Assembly: GCA_019418225.1 (NCBI GenBank) | Contig: DYCF01000017.1 | Span: 35,342-99,341, forward strand | Reading direction: 5' to 3' | DNA: 64,000 bases | Source of the DNA: Clostridiales bacterium | GTDB taxonomy: Bacteria; Bacillota; Clostridia; Lachnospirales; Cellulosilyticaceae | Shown: positions 1 through 8,864 of the stretch, piece by piece | Layout of the letters: each line of letters begins with the position of its first letter | How positions within the stretch are numbered: the first letter of the stretch is position 1 | Notes under the pieces: generated by a model | Databases searched by the model: none | What the model was told of the DNA's origin: nothing | What the model saw: the letters and a program-made list of their open reading frames with translations, nothing else | Made by a program: the position numbers and the translations under genes

Positions 1-1547
1 TTTTCCTTAAGCGCCTTTCTAAGTGCTGCATCTGTTTTAAAGTCTAAAGCAGAGAAACTATCATCCAAAATACAAATCGGTGCTTTTTTAGCAAGTGCAC
101 GGCCAATTGATAAACGTTGTTTTTGACCACCCGATACATTGCTTCCGCCTTGTGCAATTGGTGCTTTAATGCCTTCTGGTTTAGCTAAAATAAACTCTTT
201 AGATTGAGCGATTTCAATAACTTCTTCAATTTCTAAATCTGTTGCTTCTTTACGGCCATATTTCAGGTTGCTTTCTATATCTCCTGAGAATAAAACAGCC
301 TTTTGAGGCACATAGCCTATTTGTTCATGTAAGTTATGTTGACTAATGTCTCTTACATCAATGCCATCAATTGTAATAGCACCTTTTGTCACATCATAAA
401 ATCTTGGAATTAAGTTAATCAGTGTGGATTTTCCGCTTCCTGTAGAACCTATAAAAGCTGTTGTCTCTCCTGGTTTTGCTGTAAAGCTGATATCATGAAG
501 CACAGCATCTTCAGCACCTGGATAAGAGAATTCTACATTTTTAAATTCTACTATTCCTTCTACTTTATTATTAAATTTCTTTTCTTCTTTAGGGTCACGA
601 ATGGCAACTTCTGTTTCTAATACTTCTGCCACACGGTCTCCTGAAACAGAAGCTCTAGGAATCATAATGAACATCATTGAAATCATTAAGAAACTCATAA
701 TAATTTGCATTGCATATTGGATAAATGCCATCATATCCCCTACTTGCATATTTAAGTTACCTACTTCCTTGGCACCAATCCATACAATCAGTACTGTTGT
801 AAGGTTCATAATAAGCATCATAGCAGGCATTAAAAATGACATGAGACGATTTACAAATAAATTGACACCTGTAAGTGTTTTGTTTGTCTCATCAAAACGT
901 GCTTCTTCGAAACCTTGTGTATTAAATGCACGAATAACAAGCATCCCTGATAAATTCTCTCGTGTTACTAAGTTTAATTTATCAATAAGCTTTTGCACAC
1001 GTTTGAAACGTGGTAATGCTAAGCTAAAGATTACTGCAATAATGCCTATTAAAATAATAACTGCTAAAGCAATAATCCATGACATTGATACATTCTTTGA
1101 TAATGCTTTAAAGATTCCACCTACACCCATAATTGGTGCATAAAAGACCATACGAAGCATCATAATAAGTACCGTTTGAACTTGTGTAATATCATTTGTT
1201 GTTCTTGTAATTAATGAAGCAGATTGGAATTTATCAAATTCAACACTTGAGAAACTCTCAACTTTTTCAAATACATCTCTTCTAAGTGCCATAGCTACCT
1301 TTGCTGCAATATGTGATGCAAAAAGGCCTACCACAATGGCACAAACTGCACTTCCTAAAGAAATAAGAAGCATCATCCCTCCTGTTTTAATAATATAGGT
1401 GGTATCACCTACGCTAATCCCTTGATTCACAATTTTAGACATATAATCTGGTAATGCTAACTCGCACATTGCTTGTGAAAATAAAAGTACAATAATGGCA
1501 AATATATGTCCTATATAAGGCTTTAAATACTTAATCAGCTTAATCAT
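1..1547 (-). CDS. ABC exporter half-transporter (TMD-NBD fusion), 3' end cut by window
   Basis: About 515 residues are visible; the C-terminal end lies beyond position 1. The ATG at 1547 follows an AGGGGG ribosome binding site and begins MIKLIKYLKPYIG. An N-terminal six-helix ABC-exporter domain occupies roughly residues 1-320. The nucleotide-binding domain has Walker A GSTGSGKST (near residue 365), signature VSGGQKQR and Walker B ICILDDSFSALD. The residue after the Walker B Asp is Asp rather than the catalytic Glu. That is typical of the degenerate site of heterodimeric multidrug exporters, so a partner half-transporter probably follows just outside the window. It is 21 nt downstream of the tetR gene and likely cotranscribed. 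Predicted role: drug or lipid efflux at the membrane under TetR control. The substrate cannot be read from the sequence. Confidence 0.93.
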   Translation of the reverse strand, partial: MIKLIKYLKPYIGHIFAIIVLLFSQAMCELALPDYMSKIVNQGISVGDTTYIIKTGGMMLLISLGSAVCAIVVGLFASHIAAKVAMALRRDVFEKVESFSSVEFDKFQSASLITRTTNDITQVQTVLIMMLRMVFYAPIMGVGGIFKALSKNVSMSWIIALAVIILIGIIAVIFSLALPRFKRVQKLIDKLNLVTRENLSGMLVIRAFNTQGFEEARFDETNKTLTGVNLFVNRLMSFLMPAMMLIMNLTTVLIVWIGAKEVGNLNMQVGDMMAFIQYAMQIIMSFLMISMMFIMIPRASVSGDRVAEVLETEVAIRDPKEEKKFNNKVEGIVEFKNVEFSYPGAEDAVLHDISFTAKPGETTAFIGSTGSGKSTLINLIPRFYDVTKGAITIDGIDVRDISQHNLHEQIGYVPQKAVLFSGDIESNLKYGRKEATDLEIEEVIEIAQSKEFILAKPEGIKAPIAQGGSNVSGGQKQRLSIGRALAKKAPICILDDSFSALDFKTDAALRKALKE

Positions 1548-1568
1548 GCTAAACCCCCTCTAGTTCGT

Positions 1569-2183
1569 CTAATTTTTAGAAATGCCTCTTTTTATAACTT
1601 CCATTTGAAATGTATAGGCCTTAAGACATCTATCCTTCTCTACATTTCCTTTTAAATAAGCTGCCATTGAGCCAAAAATAATCCCTTTAAGCATTCTTAA
1701 AAAGTATTTCATCTCTTCTTCATCAGAAATACGAAGCTGCGTTAAATCCATATTCTCAACTAATATTCTCATACTTCCTGCAAAAGGATGTTTGACGCAA
1801 TGGGGTATCATCTTATCTTGCATTTTTTCATTCATACTCAAAAATATATTTTTGCAAAGTTTTTTCACCCTCGGATCATCTAATCCCTCAATATTTTGCT
1901 TGAACCAAATTTCACTAGCTGTAAAAACATCACCTTTTTCATCTTGGAGTATTTTAATAAGTCGTTCAAAAAAGTCTTTACCTGCTTCTTCAACAAGATA
2001 TAAAAATAAATCATCCTTATCTTCAAAATACTGATAAAAACTTCCTCTTGGAATCCCCGCTCGCTTAATAATATTTGCAATAGAAGCCTCCTGTAAAGTA
2101 ACCTCCGAAAATTCCTGTCTCGCCGCCTCTAAAATCAATGCTCTTTTTTCACTTGGTAAATTAAAAAAAGTTTGCTTTGGCAT
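1569..2183 (-). CDS. TetR/AcrR-family transcriptional repressor
   Basis: This is a 204-residue protein of normal TetR length. The N-terminal helix-turn-helix (residues about 10-58) ends in the typical motif IPRGSFYQYFEDKDDL. The C-terminal helical ligand domain is not diagnostic. The start is preceded by AGGAAAGGAAG. It is the first gene of a two-gene unit with the ABC exporter, and its promoter carries three copies of a TGACA-n3-TGTCA palindrome (see 2232-2295). The simplest model is an autoregulated efflux operon derepressed by a substrate of the pump. The family is certain; the ligand is unknown. Confidence 0.93.
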   Translation of the reverse strand: MPKQTFFNLPSEKRALILEAARQEFSEVTLQEASIANIIKRAGIPRGSFYQYFEDKDDLFLYLVEEAGKDFFERLIKILQDEKGDVFTASEIWFKQNIEGLDDPRVKKLCKNIFLSMNEKMQDKMIPHCVKHPFAGSMRILVENMDLTQLRISDEEEMKYFLRMLKGIIFGSMAAYLKGNVEKDRCLKAYTFQMEVIKRGISKN

Positions 2184-2231
2184 ACAATCTTCCTTTCCTA
2201 CACATCACATTCAGAGTTCATTTTTCATTTA

Positions 2232-2295
2232 TGACACACTGTCATATGACGCTTTGTCACTTTTCAATTATATATGACACTGTGTCACATTGCAA
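2232..2295 (-). promoter_or_regulatory. tetR promoter with three palindromic operators
   Basis: On the minus strand, -35 TTGCAA (2295-2290) and -10 TATAAT (2272-2267) are separated by exactly 17 bp. Three 13-bp palindromes of the form TGACA-n3-TGTCA lie at 2275-2287 (inside the spacer), 2247-2259 (just downstream of the -10, one mismatch) and 2232-2244. A repressor bound at the first would block RNA polymerase. The TetR product encoded immediately downstream is the obvious candidate, by inference. Confidence 0.75.
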
Positions 2296-2540
2296 CCCTA
2301 ATTTTATCTTCCCCTATTTCTAAACCAAAATTCTCCTCGCATATCCCTTAAAAGTACGCCCTTTCGCCTAAACCATTTACCTAAATTTTCTTCTCCTCTT
2401 CTCATACCAAAAACATTTGTTCTTTCCCCTCAGCTGATATCTCCACAAAGTACAGACCTGCGGCTTTTTTAGAAAACTTGTCAGGTGTACGTAAGTTTAA
2501 AATATATCTCTTAAACTTATCCATGCCGCAACCGCCCCAC
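2296..2540. other. Non-coding stretch between tetR promoter and acetyltransferase terminator
   Basis: About 245 bp with no convincing ORF, RNA or repeat. It is pyrimidine-rich on the plus strand. I see no recognisable function. Confidence 0.5.
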
Positions 2541-2573
2541 AAAAAAAGGCCGCAGCACCTTTGTGCTACGACC
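2541..2573 (-). terminator. Rho-independent terminator of the acetyltransferase gene
   Basis: An 11-bp imperfect stem (2548-2558 with 2563-2573, loop CTTT) is followed on the minus strand by seven U residues (2547-2541). It lies 17 nt past the stop of the acetyltransferase gene. Confidence 0.8.
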
Positions 2574-2589
2574 ATCTATTTCTATTTAT

Positions 2590-3099
2590 TTATAACTTCT
2601 TAATCATCATCAGACCTTGATTATCATCAATTTCTAATTGCTCATGAATACGTGCATGCTCTATATAGAAAATCCCTTTGCCATCTGGCTGATAGCCTCT
2701 CTTGGCATAAAGTTTTTGTGCTGGTTCATAAGGATCTGCAAGACCGACACCTACACCGCAATATTCACTGCGTTGCAACGCACGTCTTTCTAGCTCATCC
2801 ATTAATTTCATTGCAATGCCTCTACTTTTAAATGCATCAAGTACTTCTATATCTGTAATTTCTGGTATGCCTTCTTCTTCGAAGCCTTCATACTCGCTTT
2901 CCCACAAAATAGTAGCATATCCTGCAATCTGACCTTTACAATAAGCAACAACAGTATCTCTCTTTCCTATACGGCCTGCTTCTAAATAGGATGTATAAAG
3001 CTGAGTGGTCCCATGGACCTTACCGGCGAAAGCTTCCTCTAAATTCTTACAATCTGCTTCGTCCATTTCTCTCAGTATAATATCCCCTTCTATATCCAT
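2590..3099 (-). CDS. GNAT-family N-acetyltransferase
   Basis: 169 residues. The GNAT fold is recognisable from strand beta-4 (TDIEVLDAFKSRGIA, with the R/Q-x-x-G-x-A-like acetyl-CoA loop SRGIAMKL) through to the C-terminal YAKRGYQPDG motif. GGAGGAA lies seven bases before the ATG. It is monocistronic, with its own terminator at 2541-2573. The acceptor substrate cannot be assigned. Confidence 0.88.
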   Translation of the reverse strand: MDIEGDIILREMDEADCKNLEEAFAGKVHGTTQLYTSYLEAGRIGKRDTVVAYCKGQIAGYATILWESEYEGFEEEGIPEITDIEVLDAFKSRGIAMKLMDELERRALQRSEYCGVGVGLADPYEPAQKLYAKRGYQPDGKGIFYIEHARIHEQLEIDDNQGLMMIKKL

Positions 3100-3178
3100 T
3101 TGGTTCCTCCGTTAATTTTTTATTTAATAGGTTATCTTCCCTATTATACGCCTCACAATATACATATGCAAGTGACTC

Positions 3179-3985
3179 TTATTTCATGGCAACAAATTTC
3201 TCAATTACCTGTGCCACACCATCTTCTTCATTTGAACCTGTAATGTAATCGGCTGCTGCCTTCACTTCTTCAAAGGCATTACCCATAGCTACTCCAAGTC
3301 CTGCATACTCAATCATATCAAGGTCATTACCTGCATCACCAATACAAATAATTTCTTCTCTTTTGATACCAAGGTGCTCACCTAATGCTTTCACACCTAT
3401 GGCCTTGCCAGAATTCTTATTTAAAAATTCTAAGAAATAAGGTGCACTTCTTACAACTGTATACTTTTCATAAACTTCCTCTGGTAACTGCTTAATTGCT
3501 TCTTCTAAAACCTCCGCTGGGTCAACAAGCATTACTTTAACGATATCTTCATCTAAAGGAATCTCACTATAGTCTATCTCATGGACAGCAATGCCATTAA
3601 TACGTCCTTCAAGCTGTGAGTATTCACTCATTTTAGGTGTGATACAGCCGTCTTTTGAAAAAGCATGAATATTTATATTTAATTTTTGTGCAATGTCATA
3701 AAGATACATTAAATCTGTTCCCTTTAAAACACTTTTTGCAATTACTTCTTTTGTGCCTACATTTTGTACGACACTACCATTATAGCTTAGTACATAATCT
3801 TCCTCTGTGCAAAGTCCTAATTCTTCCAAATAGCGATTCAGCCCTTCAATAGGTCTTCCTGATGCTAAAACAACTTTAACCCCTTGTTCATGGGCCATTT
3901 GAATGGCAGCTTTTGTTCTATCTGAAACTGTTTTATCTTCACGTAATAAAGTACCATCCATATCTACTGCTACTAACTTATACAT
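3179..3985 (-). CDS. Cof-type HAD-IIB sugar-phosphate phosphatase
   Basis: 268 residues, standard for Cof/YidA phosphatases. HAD motif I is DMDGTLL (nucleophile Asp8), motif II lies in VVLASGRP, and motifs III/IV lie in KAIGVKAL and GDAGNDLDMI. A C2B cap (residues about 85-190) sits between them. Such cytosolic enzymes dephosphorylate sugar phosphates or flavin/pyridoxal precursors; the specificity here is unknown. The gene stands alone between the acetyltransferase and a membrane-protein gene. Confidence 0.92.
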   Translation of the reverse strand: MYKLVAVDMDGTLLREDKTVSDRTKAAIQMAHEQGVKVVLASGRPIEGLNRYLEELGLCTEEDYVLSYNGSVVQNVGTKEVIAKSVLKGTDLMYLYDIAQKLNINIHAFSKDGCITPKMSEYSQLEGRINGIAVHEIDYSEIPLDEDIVKVMLVDPAEVLEEAIKQLPEEVYEKYTVVRSAPYFLEFLNKNSGKAIGVKALGEHLGIKREEIICIGDAGNDLDMIEYAGLGVAMGNAFEEVKAAADYITGSNEEDGVAQVIEKFVAMK

Positions 3986-4056
3986 TTTAATTTACACTCC
4001 TTATGTATTACATTTATTCTATTATACCAAATATAATGCTGTATTCTACATATTTT

Positions 4057-4581
4057 TCATCCTCTGGTGCAAATTACCTTACTTTTTAAGAATTGCTCTA
4101 CGTCTTTACGCTTCTTAAGTGGTACGACATAATCACTTTTTCGTGTTACAATGCCTCTCCCTTTATAATTCACCCTTAGTATTAATTTCTCTGGTCTTTC
4201 ATACCAAGTAAAATTTACTACTTTTTCAAAACCTATAAGTTCTAATTGCCTGCTACTTCTTAAACCATCTTTTGTCATACACCATCTATAATGTGAAATA
4301 TATTCCATTGCATAATAAATCAATAAATAACCTGCTACTAAATAAAGCATGATGCGCTCATCAAAATTTTTTGTAACCGCTCCCCAAATGACCACTAGCA
4401 CGAAACCAATTAAAATCACACCCCCTGCATATCGCAAAATAACTTCCATACGACTTTCATCCAAACCGGATTTGATTATTTTCTCTTTTTCTAATAACTC
4501 ATATGTTTTTTTAGCCCTATGCTGCGTACTTAATAAAGCAACTAGCCACACAATTAAAATAAGTCCAATACCAAGTTCCAT
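4057..4581 (-). CDS. Hypothetical membrane protein with cytosolic C-terminal domain
   Basis: 174 residues. A first hydrophobic helix (1-17) is followed by a charged stretch with KKTYELLEKEKI, then two more membrane segments (about 52-70 and 77-95). A roughly 75-residue soluble beta-rich tail contains YRWCMTKDGLRSSRQ and the basic stretch VPLKKRKDVEQFLKSK, which resembles the C-terminal domain of small PH-like membrane proteins. I do not recognise a named family with confidence. A start overlapping no other gene and a clean intergenic region make it a real gene. Confidence 0.72.
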   Translation of the reverse strand: MELGIGLILIVWLVALLSTQHRAKKTYELLEKEKIIKSGLDESRMEVILRYAGGVILIGFVLVVIWGAVTKNFDERIMLYLVAGYLLIYYAMEYISHYRWCMTKDGLRSSRQLELIGFEKVVNFTWYERPEKLILRVNYKGRGIVTRKSDYVVPLKKRKDVEQFLKSKVICTRG

Positions 4582-4714
4582 CTTCCTTGCCTCCTATATT
4601 CTATTTCAAAGTCATTTAATGATATAGATTCTCTGTCTTCTAATATGCTTGAAATCTTATGTCTCTCTACAATCTATATATAGTATATATTAAAAATATT
4701 GTGAAATACACAAA

Positions 4715-4742
4715 AAAAGATTCTATATAAATAGAATCTTTT
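4715..4742 (-). terminator. Terminator of the MogA-like gene
   Basis: A perfect 12-bp stem (4715-4726 with 4731-4742) with a 4-nt loop. U residues follow on the minus strand, starting 14 nt after the stop codon. Confidence 0.8.
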
Positions 4743-4755
4743 GCAAGACATTACT

Positions 4756-5265
4756 TTAATCTAATTCATTAATTGTTCTAAGCCCTTCATAAATGGGGTC
4801 AATAATACTTTGGAAGGAACGACTTACATCTTTTACATCTTCTAATAAATTAATAATCAAGGTATTTCTACGTATCCCTGCCACCCCTCTTGAAAGCATC
4901 GCCTTCGGGTTATATTGAAGCTGATAATATCTTAAGGCTTCGCTAATACCAGGTACTTCTTTATCTAGCACCCCTTGTGTTGCCTCTGGTGTCACATCTC
5001 TTTTTCTAAATCCTACTCCCCCTGTCGTAATAACAAGATCGACTTTAATTTCATCACAAAGCATTACAAGTGCCTCTTGAATACGATCTAATTCATCTGG
5101 AATAACTATATAATATTTAATATCGAAGCCACGCCCCCTTAACATATAGTCTAATATTTTACCACTTTCATCTGCTTTTTCTCCGCTTGCACTACTATCA
5201 CTAACTGTTAAAATACCAGCTGTAAAAATCTTGCGCTCTTTTTGTTTTTCTTTGTTCTTCTTCAT
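4756..5265 (-). CDS. MogA/MoaB-like molybdopterin adenylyltransferase-family protein
   Basis: 169 residues covering the whole MoCF-binding fold: GILTVSDSSASGEKADESG at the N-terminus, then TTGGVGFRKRDVTPEA and PGISEALRYYQ. Family members adenylylate molybdopterin. Two signatures depart from the usual pattern. TTGGTG is TTGGVG here, and the conserved INLPGSPKA loop is INLLEDVKD, with both Pro and Gly lost. No other molybdenum-cofactor gene lies in the window, so the biochemical role may have drifted. Expressed alone with its own terminator. Confidence 0.85.
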   Translation of the reverse strand: MKKNKEKQKERKIFTAGILTVSDSSASGEKADESGKILDYMLRGRGFDIKYYIVIPDELDRIQEALVMLCDEIKVDLVITTGGVGFRKRDVTPEATQGVLDKEVPGISEALRYYQLQYNPKAMLSRGVAGIRRNTLIINLLEDVKDVSRSFQSIIDPIYEGLRTINELD

Positions 5266-5326
5266 TTAAAAGGCCTCCTCAATTAATCGCTATTACTTTT
5301 TTATATTTATAGTGAACGCTATACAA

Positions 5327-5369
5327 AAAGGCGAGAAAGCATTACCTAAGGTAATGTTTTCTCGCCTTT
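5327..5369 (-). terminator. Terminator of cellobiose phosphorylase gene
   Basis: A long stem of about 20 bp runs AAAGGCGAGAAA... to ...TTTTCTCGCCTTT around a very short loop, followed by U residues on the minus strand. It lies 54 nt beyond the stop codon. Confidence 0.85.
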
Positions 5370-5422
5370 GAGATCATTGTTTATTTTAGAATATTATCAT
5401 TATTCTATCCCCTTGTCAAGTT

Positions 5423-7858
5423 CTATCCTAAAATCGCTTCAACTGTATGTGTTTCACCATCTTTGAAATCTGGGATAATATTTCCTTCAACAACCTTACC
5501 ATCTACAATTAAGCTACTTACACCGCAACTTACATGTGATGGATTCTTAATGCTAATCTCATATTTAGCACCTTTGAATTCTCTAGTTACTTTATAACCA
5601 TCCCAATCTTTTGGAATACATGGATCTACTTTTAAGCCTGTATAATCAGGTTTGATACCTAAAATCCATTGAGAAATTGTAATGAAGTTCCAAGCAGCTG
5701 TTCCTGTGAGCCATGAGTTTTTAGCTTCACCATGTCTTACAGCATCCTTACCAGCTACCATTTGTGAATAAACATATGGTTCTGTTTTATGAATATCACT
5801 GATTTCTTCAAGGTACGCTGGTGCAATCTTTCTATAAACCTCAAAAGCACGATCTCCATGACCTAGTACTGTCTCAGCGCACGCAATCCATGGATTGTTA
5901 TGACAGAATATACCGGCATTTTCTTTGTAACCTGCTGGGTAAGTTGAGATTTCACCCATTTCTACATAGTATTTTGTAAAGGCTGGATTATTAAGCACAA
6001 TACCATATTCAGTATCAAGTCTTTCTTCTACTGATTTAAGTGCTCTTTCAGCTTCACCTGTTTGTGCGCCAATACCTGCCATTACGCAGAAACCTTGTGG
6101 CTCAATGAAGATTTTACCTTCTTCATTTTCATCACTACCAATTTTATTACCATAGAAGTCATAAGCGCGAAGGAACCATGCACCATCATAACCATATTTA
6201 AGTGTATTTCTTTCCATTTCATCTACATTAGCTTGTGCCCGAGTTGCTTCTTCATCCTTGCCAAGTTGTTTGCAAAGTGCTACATATTCTTTACCAATCA
6301 TAACGTACATACCTGCAATAAATACAGATTCTGCTACGCCACCAGCTTGGTTCTCTGTTGTTTGGAATGATTCACCGGGTGTTGTTGAGAAACAGTTAAG
6401 GTTTAAGCAGTCATTCCAGTCTGCACGGCCAATAAGTGGGAGGCCATGAGGTCCAAGGTTATTTGTGACATGGTCAAGAGATACCTTTAAGTGATGGAAT
6501 AATGTCGCTTTATTATTTTCATCATTATCAAATGGTACCATTTCATCTAAGATTCCAAAGTCACCTGATTCTTTAATATATGCTGTTGTTCCTAAGATAA
6601 GCCATAATGGGTCATCGTTGAACCCACTACCGATATCATTATTTCCCTTTTTAGTAAGTGGTTGATATTGATGATAGCAGCCACCATCCTCAAATTGTGT
6701 TGAAGCAATATCAATGATTCTTTCTCTTGCACGTTCTGGAATTTGGTGTACAAAACCAAGTAAATCTTGGTTAGAATCTCTGAATCCCATACCACGCCCA
6801 ATACCAGATTCAAAATAAGATGCACTACGAGACATATTGAAAGTAACCATACATTGATATGGATTCCAGATATTAACCATACGGTTAAGTTTTTCATCAT
6901 CACTTTCTAATGTATAGTGAGAAAGTAAGCTATCCCAAGAGTCGTTAAGTTCTTTGAATGCTGCTTCTACGCCTTCTTCTGTGCTAAAACGTGCCATAAT
7001 CTCTTCTGCTGGTTTTTTATTAATAATTCCTTTAGATTCCCATTTCTGGTCCTCTGGATTTTCTACATAACCTAATGTAAAGATTAATGTTTTTTCTTCA
7101 CCTGGTGCTAAAGCAATATTAATCTGATGTGCTGCAATTGGTGACCAACCACTTGCTACTGAATTTTTACATTCACCATGCATAACGCTATCTGGTGCTT
7201 CAAAACCATTATATAAACCAATAAATGAGTCACGATCTGTATCAAATCCATTAATTTCTGTGTTTACTGAGTAGAAAGCATAGTGATTTCTTCTTTCTTT
7301 ATACTCAGTCTTATGATAAATGGCACTACCCTTAATTTCTACTTCACCTGTACTAAAGTTTCTTTGGAAGTTAGTAGAATCATCTTGTGCATCCCATAAG
7401 CAGAACTCAATGAAAGAGAATAATTTAATGTCTTTTGTGCTATTAGATGTATTTTTAACTTTTAATCTATGTATTTCTGCATTAACTCCTTTTGGTACAA
7501 AAGCAAGTTGTTCTACTCTAATGCCATTTCTTTCACCTGTAAACATTGAGTACCCAAGACCATGTCTACATTCATAGAAAGAAAGTTCTTTTTTCACTGG
7601 TTTCCATGTATGTGACCATATGTCTCCACCATCATTGATATAAAAATATCTTCCCCCATTATCAATAGGCACACTATTATATCTAAAACGTGTGATTCTT
7701 CTAAGTCTTGCATCCTTATAAAATGTATACCCACCACTTGTATTAGATATTAAACCGAAAAACTCTTCACTTCCCAAGTAGTTAATCCATGGGTAAGGTG
7801 TTTGAGGTGTTGTAATAACGTATTCACGTCTGTTATCGTCAAAGTAACCAAATTTCAT
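5423..7858 (-). CDS. cbp: Cellobiose phosphorylase (GH94)
   Basis: 811 residues, the length typical of clostridial cellobiose phosphorylases. The protein opens MKFGYFDDNRREYVIT and has no signal peptide, so it is cytosolic. It has an N-terminal beta-sandwich, a helical linker and an (alpha/alpha)6 catalytic barrel. The catalytic acid motif GRADWNDCLNLN places the general acid at Asp483. Downstream are the NNPWIACAE and KNSWLTGTAAWN segments that line the phosphate/glucose site. The reaction is cellobiose + Pi to glucose-1-phosphate + glucose, saving ATP on cellulose breakdown products. It is monocistronic with its own terminator. Cellodextrin or laminaribiose phosphorylase is less likely given the length and N-terminus. 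Confidence 0.95.
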   Translation of the reverse strand: MKFGYFDDNRREYVITTPQTPYPWINYLGSEEFFGLISNTSGGYTFYKDARLRRITRFRYNSVPIDNGGRYFYINDGGDIWSHTWKPVKKELSFYECRHGLGYSMFTGERNGIRVEQLAFVPKGVNAEIHRLKVKNTSNSTKDIKLFSFIEFCLWDAQDDSTNFQRNFSTGEVEIKGSAIYHKTEYKERRNHYAFYSVNTEINGFDTDRDSFIGLYNGFEAPDSVMHGECKNSVASGWSPIAAHQINIALAPGEEKTLIFTLGYVENPEDQKWESKGIINKKPAEEIMARFSTEEGVEAAFKELNDSWDSLLSHYTLESDDEKLNRMVNIWNPYQCMVTFNMSRSASYFESGIGRGMGFRDSNQDLLGFVHQIPERARERIIDIASTQFEDGGCYHQYQPLTKKGNNDIGSGFNDDPLWLILGTTAYIKESGDFGILDEMVPFDNDENNKATLFHHLKVSLDHVTNNLGPHGLPLIGRADWNDCLNLNCFSTTPGESFQTTENQAGGVAESVFIAGMYVMIGKEYVALCKQLGKDEEATRAQANVDEMERNTLKYGYDGAWFLRAYDFYGNKIGSDENEEGKIFIEPQGFCVMAGIGAQTGEAERALKSVEERLDTEYGIVLNNPAFTKYYVEMGEISTYPAGYKENAGIFCHNNPWIACAETVLGHGDRAFEVYRKIAPAYLEEISDIHKTEPYVYSQMVAGKDAVRHGEAKNSWLTGTAAWNFITISQWILGIKPDYTGLKVDPCIPKDWDGYKVTREFKGAKYEISIKNPSHVSCGVSSLIVDGKVVEGNIIPDFKDGETHTVEAILG

Positions 7859-7964
7859 AGACTCTTTATCTCCTTCATTATAGATTTATAAGTTGTACAT
7901 CTACATTTTATTTTCAAAATGTTATAAAGTAAATAGAAAAATTTGCATCTCTTGTTATAAAAAT

Positions 7965-8864
7965 TTACACAATCACTTCTAACCCCTCTACTTGAGACAT
8001 TTCGGAAAAAATCGTAAAATGACTATTTTGTTTCTGCCATGCCAATAAGTTTTTGTAAAGCTGTGTCATTTCAAAATAACTTTTTGTATAAGCCAACCTA
8101 AAGCTGCCTTCTAATTGTCCTGCAAATAGATTCTTAGCATTATAATCTCCAAATACATTCACAAAGCCAATGGCTAAAAGTTCAATTAAATCATGTCCGC
8201 AACAAACCTGCCATAAATCCTCTTCTTTTGCAAGCATTTCTTGTATCTTATACACTAATGCCTCTACTGAAAATGCATTTATTTTACGCGACCGTATTAA
8301 GACCTGTTTGACTAAACTTTCTATATCTACCTCTAATGTATGTGGATCTACAAACAAACTAAAATCTAACATAGAAAAATTAAATCCTAAGTTTTTCTGT
8401 AATGAGTACCACCTTAAATACCCAATAATAGCTGCATTTCTAAGTAATATATTTCTCACCCGTTCTTGGCTACGTCCTTCAAATCGTGCATATTTATTGA
8501 TGTTGACATACTCTTTAATAATATCCTCATATGCTGGTGACCTCATTAACATACATTCTAAATCATGTGCATCTGTTTTAAATAAGTTTGGAATCTCCTC
8601 TTCTGTTTCTTCTAACCTGCTAAAATCCGCATCTACAATGCCAATAATTCCCTCTACACCTTCTTCATTGCAGGCAATAATACAGGCTCTCACATTCTGC
8701 TTACTATCTGCAATAATAATATTACAAAGTGCTTCATCCACAAACTTACTATATAAACGTAAATCCGTAACTCCTTCTACAACCATAAAGCTCTTATTTT
8801 TCTTTCCACTACGTAACATTTTAAGCTTTGTGATTAATCTTGTGGCATTTAGGTATCCTTTCAT
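7965..8864 (-). CDS. DUF4435 TOPRIM-like protein, candidate AriB-type effector of a PARIS-like system
   Basis: 299 residues from the ATG at 8864. That codon overlaps the TGA of the upstream ATPase gene (TGATG) and is preceded by GGAGG; an in-frame ATG at 8897 has no such support. The N-terminal half shows the acidic pattern of a TOPRIM-like fold: VVEGVTDLRLY (Glu30) and GIVDADF (Asp78, Asp80). HDLECML follows, as in DUF4435 proteins. Translational coupling to an SMC-like ATPase is the AriA-AriB layout of PARIS, in which AriB is a nuclease released when AriA senses a phage anti-restriction protein. Membership in PARIS is inferred from architecture; the DUF4435 assignment itself is firmer. Confidence 0.75.
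   Translation of the reverse strand: MKGYLNATRLITKLKMLRSGKKNKSFMVVEGVTDLRLYSKFVDEALCNIIIADSKQNVRACIIACNEEGVEGIIGIVDADFSRLEETEEEIPNLFKTDAHDLECMLMRSPAYEDIIKEYVNINKYARFEGRSQERVRNILLRNAAIIGYLRWYSLQKNLGFNFSMLDFSLFVDPHTLEVDIESLVKQVLIRSRKINAFSVEALVYKIQEMLAKEEDLWQVCCGHDLIELLAIGFVNVFGDYNAKNLFAGQLEGSFRLAYTKSYFEMTQLYKNLLAWQKQNSHFTIFSEMSQVEGLEVIV

Noticed and set aside
601..1143. 180-residue open frame on the plus strand opposite the ABC transporter
   Set aside because: It lies wholly inside the minus-strand ABC gene, has no ribosome binding site and its sequence is typical shadow composition.
2453..2526. A 17-mer (CTTAAACTTATCCATGC at 2510) and an 11-mer (CCACAAAGTAC at 2453) shared with 48213-48254
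   Set aside because: The two words occur in opposite order at the two sites and an exact 17-mer match is not surprising in 64 kb of AT-rich DNA. Not enough to claim a repeat family.
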